13,046 bases of DNA from Clostridiales bacterium UBA1248 (GCA_002308615.1 DBWC01000109.1:1346-14391), one strand, 5' to 3'; counted from the first letter of the stretch, positions 1-8,164 are shown. Made by a program: numbers and translations. Notes: a model not told the origin generated them from the letters alone.

Positions 1-555
1 CCCGGCGATTACGGCGAGATACACACGAAGATACAGCAGCGGATGAGACGCGTTTTGTCCGAAGACAAGGTTTATCCGTATCTTAAACCGAACGCGGCGA
101 AACGCCTTGCCGTGGCGCGACATATCGCGAAAAACACAGGTATGCTCGATCATTCCGTCGTTTCGCTCGGCGGTATGACCTACTGTATGTTTCCTTGGCT
201 CGGCACGCGCTCTTTTCGGACTCTGCGCAAGACCATGGCGAAAAACGCCGCCGCGCTCAACATTTCAAATATCGAATTTGAGGGCTGCTGCTACATCACG
301 TTCAGATACGAGGGCGACGGTATACAAAAGCTGACGGACAAGCTTTACGATATCTGCAAAGACGGCGTTGATACGGAAAGTCTTATATCAAAATCCGAAT
401 CGCCCGTGTTTGAAAAATACGACGACTACATTCCGGGAGAACTGCTGCGGCTCGCATACGCGGCTGACAGGCTCAGAACGGACGAGATGATACCGCGCAC
501 GAAAGAGATGAAGGAAGAAGAAGCGGAATTTCAGAAAAACAGGAGTAATACATGA
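1..555 (+). CDS. C-terminal part of a probable DEAD/DEAH-box helicase (5' end outside window)
   Basis: The reading frame is open from the first base and ends in TGA at 553-555, so only about the last 184 residues of a longer protein are visible. They begin PGDYGEIH and contain IQQRMRRVL, a glycine/aromatic stretch LGGMTYCMFPWLGTRSFRTL, and a charged C-terminal tail rich in E and K. From memory, this resembles the C-terminal accessory region of large (about 1,000-residue) Lhr-like DEAD/DEAH-box helicases that lie upstream of addB in Clostridia. The Walker A, DEAD/DEAH and motif VI segments would all lie outside the window, so helicase activity is inferred from family resemblance only. An internal ATG at 43 is in frame but is not the likely start, because homologous-looking sequence continues upstream of it. 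The stop overlaps the addB start (ATGA), which points to co-transcription and translational coupling with the repair nuclease. It could instead be another helicase-associated protein. Confidence 0.6.
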   Translation, partial: PGDYGEIHTKIQQRMRRVLSEDKVYPYLKPNAAKRLAVARHIAKNTGMLDHSVVSLGGMTYCMFPWLGTRSFRTLRKTMAKNAAALNISNIEFEGCCYITFRYEGDGIQKLTDKLYDICKDGVDTESLISKSESPVFEKYDDYIPGELLRLAYAADRLRTDEMIPRTKEMKEEEAEFQKNRSNT

Positions 556-3500
556 CAGAATTTATATACGGTCCTCCGTCATCGGGCAAAACCGTGCTTC
601 TGTACGAAAAAATCAAAGAAACGCTTATGCGCGGCGGCGACGCCGTGCTTATAGTGCCGGACCAGGAGGCGCTTGACGCGGAGGCGGCGCTCGCGCGCGT
701 ATGCCGCGGCGTGCCGACGCTGAAACTGCGCGTTTACGGATTTTCCCGTTTAGCCGACGAGGTCTTCCGCAAATACGGCGGCATATCTTATAACTACGCG
801 GATAAAACCGGCCAGAAGCTGGCGGCGTATCTTGCGATACGCTCCGTTGCACCCGCGCTTAAAGTGTACGGGAAAACGAACGCCGCGGACGGTTCCCTTC
901 TCGGCTCCGTCTTATCCGCCATAAAAGAGTTCAAACGCCAGGGCGTCGGGGCGGCGGAGCTTGAAGAAGCTTCAAAGACGGTAGATACGCCCGCGCTTAA
1001 GGACAAACTAAACGACCTTTCGCTCCTTATCCCCTCGTACGATCTGATCCTCAAAAAAAGCGGCGACGATCCGGATAACGAGCTTGCCCGTATGTACCGC
1101 GTGTTATCCGAACACGGCGGTATGCCCGGCGCCGATTTTTTCATAGATTCGTTTATCAGCTTCACGGGCGTACAGCTAAAAGTCATAGAGCTTTTCATGC
1201 GCACGGCAAGGTCCGTTACCGTTACCTTCGGCATACCGGCGCCGGCGGGATCGGATTTGAAATACGATCTTTTATCCCCGATTTACGACAGTGAAAAAAA
1301 GCTGTCCGCCGCCGCTTCGCGCTGCGGAGGCTTCAGCCGCGTTATACTTGACAAATCGTACGTCAGCCCGTGTATGTCCGCACTTGAAAAAGGCTTGCGG
1401 ACGGGAGAGCCGGCGGCGGTTTCCGCGGGCGATAACGTGCGCTTTTTCCGCGCGCATACGGCTTTTGACGAGGCTGAATTCGTCGCCGCGGATATAGCGA
1501 AAAAACTGCGCGGCGGCTGCAGATGCCGCGATATTGCAATACTTTGCTCAAGCATCCCGTCCTGGCGCGGTATAACCGACGCCGCGCTTGAAAAATACGG
1601 CATACCGTACTTTATCTCGGTAAGGGAAAACGCGGCGCAGAAGGCGCTTTTCCGGCTCGTTATCTCGGCGCTTCATGTCTGCGTGAACAACTTCAGAACG
1701 AAAGACATTTCGTCGTATATAAAGACCGGACTTTTGAACGCCGGCTCCGATCCGCTCGATATGTTTGACGATTACATAACGAGAAGAAATATACGCGGCT
1801 CAAAAGCGTTTATTGAGGATTTCACCGGTTCTCCCTACTCTTACGGCGCGCCGGACGAGCACGACGAACGCGCGGTAAAGCGCCTGAACACCGTAAACGA
1901 AGTCCGCGCCGCAGTCATCACGCCTTTATATGATCTATACACCGAACTGCAGGATTGCGGCGACGCGAAAAGCATATCGCAGGCGCTCGTCAGACTGCTG
2001 CAGCGCATTGAAATTACGGAAACGCTCGGCAGGCTCGTATCGGACGCGAAAGCAAACGGTGATATCGCGGAAGCGGAGACCGTCTCACAGCTTTGGGACG
2101 TCTTCGTATCCGTTACTACACAGCTCTGCACCGTCTGCGGCGACGTGCCGATGAACGCGGCGATATATACGCAGCTGTTCGAGACCGTTCTGTCAGATAC
2201 GGACATCGGCCGCATACCGACGTCCACGGACCAGGTCGTGATAGGCGAGGGCGGTATGCTGCGCGTGCATAACGTCAAGCACGTTTATTTGATGGGATGC
2301 AACGAGGGGGAATTTCCGTCGGCCGTGACGGACACCGGCATTTTCAGCGACGACGAACGGCAGAAGATAAACGACGCGGGAATACTGCTTGAAGGCACCT
2401 CCGACAAGGAGAACGAGCGGAAGCTATACGATTTTTACAGGTGCGCAACGGCTTCGTCGCAGACGGCGACGTTTTCGTACAGCGTAAGCACGGCGGAGGG
2501 CAAGGAAAAATATCCGTGCCATCTGATATCAGAAATAGAACGCATTTTCCCGGACGTGAAAACGGTATCGGAGTTGTCCGTTTACGATATAGCCGCATCC
2601 GCAGAGTCCGCGTATGAATACTACGCCGAACACAAGGACACCAAAGAGGGCAGGATGATAAAAAAACTGCTTTTGACAGATGAAAAGGCAGAAAAAAAGG
2701 CAAAACTGCTTTATACCCCCATAACGTCGGACAAAGAAAAACTTGATAAAGAAACCGCGAAAAAGCTCGTGCCCGGCTCGGTCCGCCTTTCGCCCACGCG
2801 GCTGTCGTCGTTTACCGACTGCGCGTTTGCGCATTGCTGCAAGTATTTTCTCAAACTGGAGCCGGACGGCGCGGTGGATTTCAACACGGCGGAATTCGGG
2901 TCTTTCGTCCATTACGTCTTAAAGCGTCTGATAGACGACCGGATGAAAGGCGAGCTGCCGGAGCAGCCGGACGAAAAACAGCTGTCCGGTGCGGTCGACA
3001 AATACATAAAAGAATACTGCGGGATATATCTTAAGATCGATCCCGGCGCTGCGGGCATGGGCAGATTCAGAGCGTCGCTCTGCAAACTGAGAAAATGCAC
3101 CGTAAAGGTCGCGGACGATATTTTAAAAGAACTTGCCGCCGGCAAATTCAAGCCCGCAGCAACTGAGCTTAAAATAAGCGAGAGCTTCGGTTTGCCGCCG
3201 TATGCGATAGATCTGCCAAACGGCAAAAAAGCGTATCTCACCGGTACGATCGACCGCGTGGACGCGTACGAGCACAACGGAAAAACGTATATAAAGCTCG
3301 CCGACTACAAGACCGGCAGCGTTAAATTCGACGTTTCGGCTTTGGCAGAAGCGGACAAGACCGTCCAGCTTTTCGCGTATATGCTCACGGTCTGCACGTC
3401 AACGGGGACGTTTGCCGATCCCGTTCCCGCCGCGCTGTTTTACATGGAAACAGTACCGGATCAGCCCGTGCTCGACGGGAGCGGAATGACGCCGGAGCCC

Positions 3501-3803
3501 GGACGTCTCAACCGCGGAGGCATAGCGCTGTCCGACCCGGAGATACTTGACGCGCTCGAATCCGGAATGGATAAAAAAGGCGGCGAAATATACAAAACCG
3601 CGTCCGGCGGCATGGTATTCACCGCGCCGGACGAGATGACCGCCGTGTTTGAAGAAGTTAAAACCGCGATAGCGGACGCTGCGGAGCGTATGTGCGAGGG
3701 CGACGCGTCCGTTACGGCAAAAGAAAACAAAGTCCCGTGCGACTACTGCCCATACATAAGCATCTGCCGCCGCACGGATAAAAAATCGCAGGGGAGGGGC
3801 TGA
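552..3803 (+). CDS. addB: AddB subunit of the ATP-dependent AddAB helicase-nuclease
   Basis: AddB is the second subunit of the AddAB (RexAB-like) complex, which unwinds and degrades double-strand DNA ends to a recombination-competent 3' tail; in characterised enzymes it reads the Chi-type sequence. The 1,083-residue product has an N-terminal Walker A, GPPSSGKT, at residues 7-14. A C-terminal RecB-family nuclease domain follows, with GTIDRVD (Asp901, Asp904) and DYKTG (Asp918, Tyr919, Lys920). The 4Fe-4S staple is intact: one cysteine from the Cys757/762/763 group before the nuclease domain, plus Cys1063, Cys1066 and Cys1072 at the end in a C-x2-C-x5-C arrangement. This matches the known AddB cluster. 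Length is close to Bacillus AddB (about 1,166). The start overlaps the upstream stop as ATGA, and AGGAG at 541-545 lies 6 nt before it. addA follows after 2 bp. No frameshift or missing catalytic residue is seen. Confidence 0.95.
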   Translation: MTEFIYGPPSSGKTVLLYEKIKETLMRGGDAVLIVPDQEALDAEAALARVCRGVPTLKLRVYGFSRLADEVFRKYGGISYNYADKTGQKLAAYLAIRSVAPALKVYGKTNAADGSLLGSVLSAIKEFKRQGVGAAELEEASKTVDTPALKDKLNDLSLLIPSYDLILKKSGDDPDNELARMYRVLSEHGGMPGADFFIDSFISFTGVQLKVIELFMRTARSVTVTFGIPAPAGSDLKYDLLSPIYDSEKKLSAAASRCGGFSRVILDKSYVSPCMSALEKGLRTGEPAAVSAGDNVRFFRAHTAFDEAEFVAADIAKKLRGGCRCRDIAILCSSIPSWRGITDAALEKYGIPYFISVRENAAQKALFRLVISALHVCVNNFRTKDISSYIKTGLLNAGSDPLDMFDDYITRRNIRGSKAFIEDFTGSPYSYGAPDEHDERAVKRLNTVNEVRAAVITPLYDLYTELQDCGDAKSISQALVRLLQRIEITETLGRLVSDAKANGDIAEAETVSQLWDVFVSVTTQLCTVCGDVPMNAAIYTQLFETVLSDTDIGRIPTSTDQVVIGEGGMLRVHNVKHVYLMGCNEGEFPSAVTDTGIFSDDERQKINDAGILLEGTSDKENERKLYDFYRCATASSQTATFSYSVSTAEGKEKYPCHLISEIERIFPDVKTVSELSVYDIAASAESAYEYYAEHKDTKEGRMIKKLLLTDEKAEKKAKLLYTPITSDKEKLDKETAKKLVPGSVRLSPTRLSSFTDCAFAHCCKYFLKLEPDGAVDFNTAEFGSFVHYVLKRLIDDRMKGELPEQPDEKQLSGAVDKYIKEYCGIYLKIDPGAAGMGRFRASLCKLRKCTVKVADDILKELAAGKFKPAATELKISESFGLPPYAIDLPNGKKAYLTGTIDRVDAYEHNGKTYIKLADYKTGSVKFDVSALAEADKTVQLFAYMLTVCTSTGTFADPVPAALFYMETVPDQPVLDGSGMTPEPGRLNRGGIALSDPEILDALESGMDKKGGEIYKTASGGMVFTAPDEMTAVFEEVKTAIADAAERMCEGDASVTAKENKVPCDYCPYISICRRTDKKSQGRG

Positions 3804-3805
3804 CT

Positions 3806-6800
3806 ATGGAATGGACAAAAGCGCAGAAAGACGCCGTTGAAATAAGCAGACGCGACGTTTTAGTCGCCGCGGCCGCCGGCTCCGGCAAGACCGCGACGCT
3901 TACCGAAAGAGTGCTTCAGGCCGTTTGCCGTGACGAAGATCCCGTTGATATTTCAAGGCTTCTGATAGTCACCTTTACCGAAAAAGCCGCCGAGGAACTG
4001 CGTATAAGGATAAGAAAAAAACTTCAGGAAAAAGCGGCGGCTGAGCCGAAAAACAGCCGCGTAAGAAGACAGCTTTCGCTTCTGCCGTCGGCGTCTATCA
4101 GCACGATACACTCGTTTTACGTAAAAGTATTGCGCGAAGGCTTTTCGTCTCTCGGTCTTCCGCCGAAGCTCCGCATAGCGGACGAGGGCAGCGTTGAGAT
4201 GATACGCCGCCGCGTTATGAACGACGTGATAGACGGATATTACAACGACAGCAAAAACGACGGCTTTGACATAGAAAACGCGGAGGATTTCTTTGACACG
4301 TTCGAGCGTATCCGTCCCGACGGATCTCTGTACGACACGCTCTGCGACCTGTACGATACCGTCGCGTCATATCCGGAGTTTCTTGATTTTTACAAAAACT
4401 GCGCGGAAAAATACGAAAAATACGCGGACGATTTCGGGCAAAGCGAGCATTTTAAGTATTTTCTATCATCCGCAAAGAAGCGTTTTTCGGATATCCTGCG
4501 AGGCTTTGAACAGCTTGAGGACGATTACGCGACAGATGAGGATTACATCAATAAGTACCGTCCAACGGCTCTGTTCTGCATCGATCTGACAGACAAAACT
4601 CTCGGTCTGCTCGATGCGGCGGACTACGACAAGCTTTACGAATATTTCAGGGAAAAACCGGATTTTCCGCGCAACAAACCCGTAAAAGGCGAACCGGGCT
4701 TCAAAGACGCGCAGAACGCGCTTAAATCCGCGCTTGTAAAAGAGCTCGGCAACGCGTCGAAGATACTCTCGTTCAACTCATCCGACGTAAAAAATATATG
4801 TAAAAAAACGTCTTATCTCTGCGGCTGTATCTATAAGATATTAAGCAGGTTTGAAAAGGAATTTTCCGCGGAAAAACTAAACTCCGGGCTCGTTGATTTC
4901 AACGATATGGAGCGTTACGCTCACCGCCTTATCTGCCGGGGAGACGGAGAATTCGCAAAGAAGATCGCAAACAGGTACGACGAGATATACGTTGACGAAT
5001 ACCAGGACGTAAACGGCATACAGGACGAGATATTCGCCGCAATATCGAAAAACGACCGCTTTATGGTGGGCGACGTGAAACAGTCGATCTATTCTTTCAG
5101 AGGAGCTGATCCAACTTTGTTTTCGTCGTACAGGCAGATTTTCAAGCCGTACGATCCGTCAAACATAGATCCCGCCGTGATATTCTTATCAAAGAATTTC
5201 AGATGCGGAAGGCCTATAATTGATTTTACAAACGAAGTGTTCCGCACCGTTTTCGGCGCGGACGGACGTATTCCGTATTCAAAGGACGACGAACTCGTTT
5301 ACGGAAAGACGGAGGGCGAGAACGTCCCGGTAAAGCTGACGGTTTTTGAAGGCGGAAAGATCGCGGACGAGGCGGAATACGCGGCAAAAGAGATAAAAAG
5401 GTTGTTGAAAGAGGGGACAAAAGACGACGGAAAACCCCTTTCGTTTTCCGATATAGCGGTCCTCTGCCAGAAGGGTTCGGCGTGCGCGGCGGTCGAAAAG
5501 GTGTTTTCCGATCACGGTTTGCCGTGCGTCAACACGTCGGACAAGACGTTTTTCAACTCGCCCGAGGTGCTTTTGACCGTCAGCATACTGTCGGCGATAG
5601 ACAATCCAATATCCGACGTTCAGCTTGCGGCGGCGATGAAAAGCCCGGTTTTCGGTTTCACGCTCGACGAGCTTGCAAACATACGCCTTAAATACCCGGA
5701 CGAGCCGCTTTATACGGCTCTGCGCGAATACGCAAACGAAACACAAGACGAAAAATGCCTTGATTTTATAAAGACTTTGTCGTATCTGCGTTACAGAAGC
5801 AGATCCATGCCCACGGACAAATTCATACGTCTGCTTTATAAAGAGACGAGACTTTTATCGGTAGTTTATAACGAATACGATAAAAAAGAGCCGTCCGAGC
5901 GACGCGGCAATCTTATACTTTTATACGAGCTGAGTAGAAAATTCGAGTCCGATTCCTTCAAGGGCCTGTACGGCTTCATATCGTACTGCCGCGAGATGAC
6001 GGAAAAGGGCAAATCCTTCAGCGTGGGCTCCGATACGGCGGGAAAAATAACCGTGCAAACGGTACACGGCTCAAAGGGACTTGAATATCCCGTTTGCTTC
6101 ATAATCGGCGCCGGCTCCAAATTCAATACCGATTACAACAAGAAAACGATAATCGCCGACAGACGTCTCGGCCTTGGAATACGCATAAAAACGGACGGCG
6201 ACGCCGTATTGACTGGGCCGCTTTACAAGACGGAAGTGATGAAAAAAGCGGACGATCAGATAACGGATCAGGCGTGTATGCTGTACGTCGCCATGACGCG
6301 CGCGAAAAAGTATTTATACATCACCGCGTCAAGCACCAAAGAGCCGGTCTTTACCGGCGGCAGATACAGCGCGTCGTGCAGCGGCTGCAGCAGCTTTCTT
6401 GATTTTCTGCGCGTTTCGCTTGACGGCAAAGGCGGCTCTTACGTTTATGAATGCATAAGCCCGGAAAAAGATGAAAAAGCGGCTTTTGAACGCGCCGAAA
6501 CAGCGGCGCGGGAAGACGGTTTTGACAGCAGCGAGGAATTTGAAAAACTGAAAGAAATATTCAATTACGAATATCCGTATAAGGAAGCGGCAAGCTTACC
6601 GAAAAAAGCCGCTGTGTCAAAGCTTTATCCCGAATATCTCGATACCGATTACGAGACGGTGAACATCTTTGACGAAGACGAGCCGGCGCCGCTGATACTG
6701 CCCGATTACGCTGAGAAAGAAAAGGCAGCGACGGCGGCGGAGCGCGGCACGTCAACGCATCTTTTCATGCAGTTCTGCGATCTTGAAAAGGCGGAAGCCG

Positions 6801-7267
6801 ACGTTTACGCGGAAGCCCAAAGGCTCGTCGAGCTCGGTTTCATAAGGCAGGAGAACAAAGACCTTATCTCATACAAAGAGATAGAAGCGTTCTTCCGCTC
6901 CGATCTGTATAAACGAATGAAAGCGGCAAAGAGCAAAGGCAGGCTGTTCTGCCGTGAATACCGCTTCAACATAGAGCTTGATGCGCCGGATTTCACGGCA
7001 GACCCGGAAAGAAAAAAAGCCTTATCCGAAGAAAAGCTTTTGGTTCAGGGCGTCATAGACTGTTTCTTTGAGGAAGAGGACGGCAGTATAACCGTCGCGG
7101 ACTACAAGACGGACCGCGTGTACGGCGAAGGCGCCGTTACGGAATTCAAGGCAAGGCACGCGATGCAGCTGTCTTATTATAAGAAGGCGGTGGAGCGCAT
7201 AGCTTTGTTGCCCGTCGGCAAATGCGAGTTGTATTCGTTCTGCTTAGGCAGATCGGTGGTGCTGTAA
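3806..7267 (+). CDS. addA: AddA subunit, UvrD-like helicase and nuclease of AddAB
   Basis: AddA is the motor subunit of AddAB: a superfamily 1A 3'-5' DNA helicase fused to a RecB-type nuclease, used in double-strand break repair. In the 1,153-residue product the helicase motifs appear in order: Q-motif Gln7, Walker A AAAGSGKT (22-29, Lys28), motif Ia TFTEKAAEEL (56-65), Walker B VDEYQD (396-401), motif III GDVKQSIYSFRG (422-433), VHGSKG (753-758) and motif VI VAMTRAKK (Arg832). The C-terminal nuclease has GVID (Asp1085) and DYKTD (Asp1099, Lys1101). All key residues are present. Length is near Bacillus AddA (about 1,232). The start is 2 bp after the addB stop, and a strong purine-rich GGGGAGGGG at 3791-3799 within the end of addB serves as the binding site. 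AddA and AddB work as a heterodimer, so the tight spacing fits stoichiometric production. A terminator at 7399-7424 closes the operon. Confidence 0.96.
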   Translation: MEWTKAQKDAVEISRRDVLVAAAAGSGKTATLTERVLQAVCRDEDPVDISRLLIVTFTEKAAEELRIRIRKKLQEKAAAEPKNSRVRRQLSLLPSASISTIHSFYVKVLREGFSSLGLPPKLRIADEGSVEMIRRRVMNDVIDGYYNDSKNDGFDIENAEDFFDTFERIRPDGSLYDTLCDLYDTVASYPEFLDFYKNCAEKYEKYADDFGQSEHFKYFLSSAKKRFSDILRGFEQLEDDYATDEDYINKYRPTALFCIDLTDKTLGLLDAADYDKLYEYFREKPDFPRNKPVKGEPGFKDAQNALKSALVKELGNASKILSFNSSDVKNICKKTSYLCGCIYKILSRFEKEFSAEKLNSGLVDFNDMERYAHRLICRGDGEFAKKIANRYDEIYVDEYQDVNGIQDEIFAAISKNDRFMVGDVKQSIYSFRGADPTLFSSYRQIFKPYDPSNIDPAVIFLSKNFRCGRPIIDFTNEVFRTVFGADGRIPYSKDDELVYGKTEGENVPVKLTVFEGGKIADEAEYAAKEIKRLLKEGTKDDGKPLSFSDIAVLCQKGSACAAVEKVFSDHGLPCVNTSDKTFFNSPEVLLTVSILSAIDNPISDVQLAAAMKSPVFGFTLDELANIRLKYPDEPLYTALREYANETQDEKCLDFIKTLSYLRYRSRSMPTDKFIRLLYKETRLLSVVYNEYDKKEPSERRGNLILLYELSRKFESDSFKGLYGFISYCREMTEKGKSFSVGSDTAGKITVQTVHGSKGLEYPVCFIIGAGSKFNTDYNKKTIIADRRLGLGIRIKTDGDAVLTGPLYKTEVMKKADDQITDQACMLYVAMTRAKKYLYITASSTKEPVFTGGRYSASCSGCSSFLDFLRVSLDGKGGSYVYECISPEKDEKAAFERAETAAREDGFDSSEEFEKLKEIFNYEYPYKEAASLPKKAAVSKLYPEYLDTDYETVNIFDEDEPAPLILPDYAEKEKAATAAERGTSTHLFMQFCDLEKAEADVYAEAQRLVELGFIRQENKDLISYKEIEAFFRSDLYKRMKAAKSKGRLFCREYRFNIELDAPDFTADPERKKALSEEKLLVQGVIDCFFEEEDGSITVADYKTDRVYGEGAVTEFKARHAMQLSYYKKAVERIALLPVGKCELYSFCLGRSVVL

Positions 7268-7398
7268 AGATGTCGGCAGCGCCGACGGTCTGTACGGCTG
7301 CGCCGCTGTTGGGGCTCCCGCTCCCCCTTACGGGAACCCCCATTGCTCACTGTGTTCGCAACGGGGAACCCCTATTATCGCCCCAAACTCCACCATCC
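7268..7398. repeat. Cluster of short GC-rich hairpins and a direct repeat downstream of addA
   Basis: This stretch between the addA stop and its terminator has no credible gene. A hairpin follows the stop at once: GTCGGC 7272-7277 with GCCGAC 7281-7286, loop AGC. A second small one is CGGC 7295-7298 with GCCG 7302-7305. A third pairs GGGGcTCCCG (7311-7320) with CGGGAaCCCC (7331-7340) around a 10-nt loop. A near-perfect direct repeat, ACGGGAACCCC (7330-7340) and ACGGGGAACCCC (7361-7372), flanks a TTGC/GCAA stem (7343-7346, 7358-7361). The C run at 7337-7340 could pair with either 7311-7314 or 7363-7366. The look is that of an intergenic repeat element transcribed in the 3' UTR of addA. Whether it is multicopy cannot be told from one window. 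Confidence 0.5.
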
Positions 7399-7424
7399 CC
7401 CCGAGATTCTCTCGGGGCTTTTTT
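7399..7424 (+). terminator. Intrinsic terminator of the addB-addA operon
   Basis: A perfect 8-bp stem, CCCCGAGA (7399-7406) with TCTCGGGG (7410-7417), has a 3-nt loop and is followed by C and six T (7419-7424). This is a textbook Rho-independent terminator reading on the plus strand. The complementary strand has no T run after the stem, so it works in one direction only. It lies 131 nt past the addA stop. Confidence 0.92.
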
Positions 7425-7430
7425 GCGGAC

Positions 7431-7457
7431 AAAAAACCGGACGACCGACGGTCGCCC
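7431..7457 (-). terminator. Intrinsic terminator of the SLOG-family gene
   Basis: Read on the minus strand, GGGCGACC (plus 7450-7457) pairs with GGTCGTCC (plus 7439-7446) over 8 bp including one G-U pair, with loop GTC. After GG there are six T (plus 7431-7436). It begins 15 nt beyond the stop of the minus-strand gene ending at 7473. With the plus-strand terminator at 7399-7424 it forms a back-to-back pair that separates the convergent units. Confidence 0.85.
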
Positions 7458-7472
7458 TGCAATCCGAATTAT

Positions 7473-7982
7473 TCAATCCAAAAGATAAATAATCTTCTTC
7501 CCCGCTCTTTTCGCATATTCCACGGTGTTTTTCGTTCCGCCGGGGAGAATATCGTGCTCCGGGCATACGGCGATAAGGCCGTCGCAATGGTCGATCATAT
7601 AACGGTTCCTCTCGTTATACAGCCTTCCGAAATCGGCTCCGTCCGCCTCTCCTTTGTAAAGCACCGCTACGCCGTCCGCGGCGGAAAGCACCCTATCGTA
7701 CAGCGCAAGCTCGCCCGGCGGTATCGTCAATCTGTGATTTCTGAACGGAACGGCGCACCACAGCTGTATTCCGAGCTCAGCCCGCAGAGAAAGCACGGCG
7801 TCCGCGGCAATAAGATCCGACCCGCGGCACACGCCGGACATGAAATATTTAACGCCCGCCGCGGCCTGTTCCCGCACGGCGTTTTTTATTTTTTCCGAAA
7901 GTTTACGGATATTCTCATCCGTCGGCGCAAACGGCAGTTTCTCCGTTCTGTAGCCGGTAAAAGCGACTGAAATATATCTCAT
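7473..7982 (-). CDS. SLOG-family protein (DUF1273/YpsA-like)
   Basis: The 169-residue product has a Rossmann-like SLOG fold as judged from its motifs: a first strand ending in FTGYR (residues 8-12), the glycine-rich SGVCRGSDLIAADAV (49-63) that in this fold binds a nucleotide-type ligand, and a late PGGTKNTVEYA (147-157). These match the DUF1273/YpsA group common in Firmicutes. Bacillus YpsA has been linked to cell division, but most members have no known substrate, and none is claimed here. No signal peptide or membrane segment is seen. I chose the ATG at 7980-7982 (MRYISV) over the one at 7998-8000, because the latter directly abuts the -10 box and could not be in the transcript. No Shine-Dalgarno sequence precedes either start. 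The gene stands alone between two plus-strand operons, with its own promoter and terminator. The family call is firm, the function unknown. Confidence 0.88.
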   Translation of the reverse strand: MRYISVAFTGYRTEKLPFAPTDENIRKLSEKIKNAVREQAAAGVKYFMSGVCRGSDLIAADAVLSLRAELGIQLWCAVPFRNHRLTIPPGELALYDRVLSAADGVAVLYKGEADGADFGRLYNERNRYMIDHCDGLIAVCPEHDILPGGTKNTVEYAKRAGKKIIYLLD

Positions 7983-8000
7983 ACGGGTATCATAACACAT

Positions 8001-8029
8001 ATTATAAAAAAATGCAAGAGTGTTTTAAA
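8001..8029 (-). promoter_or_regulatory. Sigma-A-like promoter of the SLOG-family gene
   Basis: On the minus strand a TTTAAA -35 (plus 8024-8029, 4 of 6 matches) is 17 bp from a perfect TATAAT -10 (plus 8001-8006). The expected transcription start is near 7994, only about 12 nt before the chosen ATG, and that leader has no ribosome binding site. An alternative box, TTGCAT with 17 bp to TATGAT and a TGT extension, would start transcription at the ATG itself. Either way the message would be nearly or fully leaderless. Confidence 0.65.
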
Positions 8030-8040
8030 ATAATTCTATG

Positions 8041-8160
8041 GCCTCCATCACTGAGGGAGGCGGCAAAGCGAAGCTGTGGCGGAAGGAGTTTAGTGCTGAT
8101 TTAAACTCCACGCGTTCTCCCTCAGTCAACTTCGTTGCCGGCTCCCTCCCGGAGGGAGCC
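8041..8160. repeat. Large palindromic intergenic element
   Basis: This non-coding element consists of nested inverted repeats. A 5' end hairpin pairs GCCTCC (8041-8046) with GGAGGC (8056-8061). A 3' end hairpin pairs GGCTCCCTC (8140-8148) with GAGGGAGCC (8152-8160), loop CCG. A central hairpin pairs GGAGTTTA (8085-8092) with TAAACTCC (8102-8109). Long-range arms join GAGGGAG plus CGGCAA plus CGAAG (8053-8073) with CTTCG plus TTGCCG plus CTCCCTC (8130-8148). The competing ACTGAGGGAG (8050-8059) also pairs perfectly with CTCCCTCAGT (8117-8126), so at least two folds exclude each other. From memory, similar CTCCCTC/GAGGGAG palindromes are scattered in gut Clostridia, which suggests a MITE- or REP-like repeat; copy number cannot be judged here. 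It lies upstream of both flanking promoters, so neither should transcribe it as a leader. Confidence 0.75.
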
Positions 8161-8164
8161 TGAT

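Noticed and set aside
794..3730. Long antisense frames inside addB and addA
   Set aside because: They are Ser/Arg/Pro-rich shadows of GC-biased codons in genes whose full set of motifs is on the plus strand; none has a start signal or a recognisable domain.
7222..7970. Plus-strand open frames across the addA-SLOG gap and over the SLOG gene (7222-7488, 7554-7970)
   Set aside because: They cross both terminators or lie antisense to the well-supported minus-strand gene, lack ribosome binding sites, and give low-complexity, unrecognisable products.
7473..8000. The SLOG protein beside addAB as part of a defence or NAD-signalling system
   Set aside because: SLOG domains do occur in anti-phage systems, but this is a stand-alone DUF1273/YpsA-type protein, convergent with addA, separated by two terminators and with no effector partner (TIR, nuclease, membrane protein) nearby.
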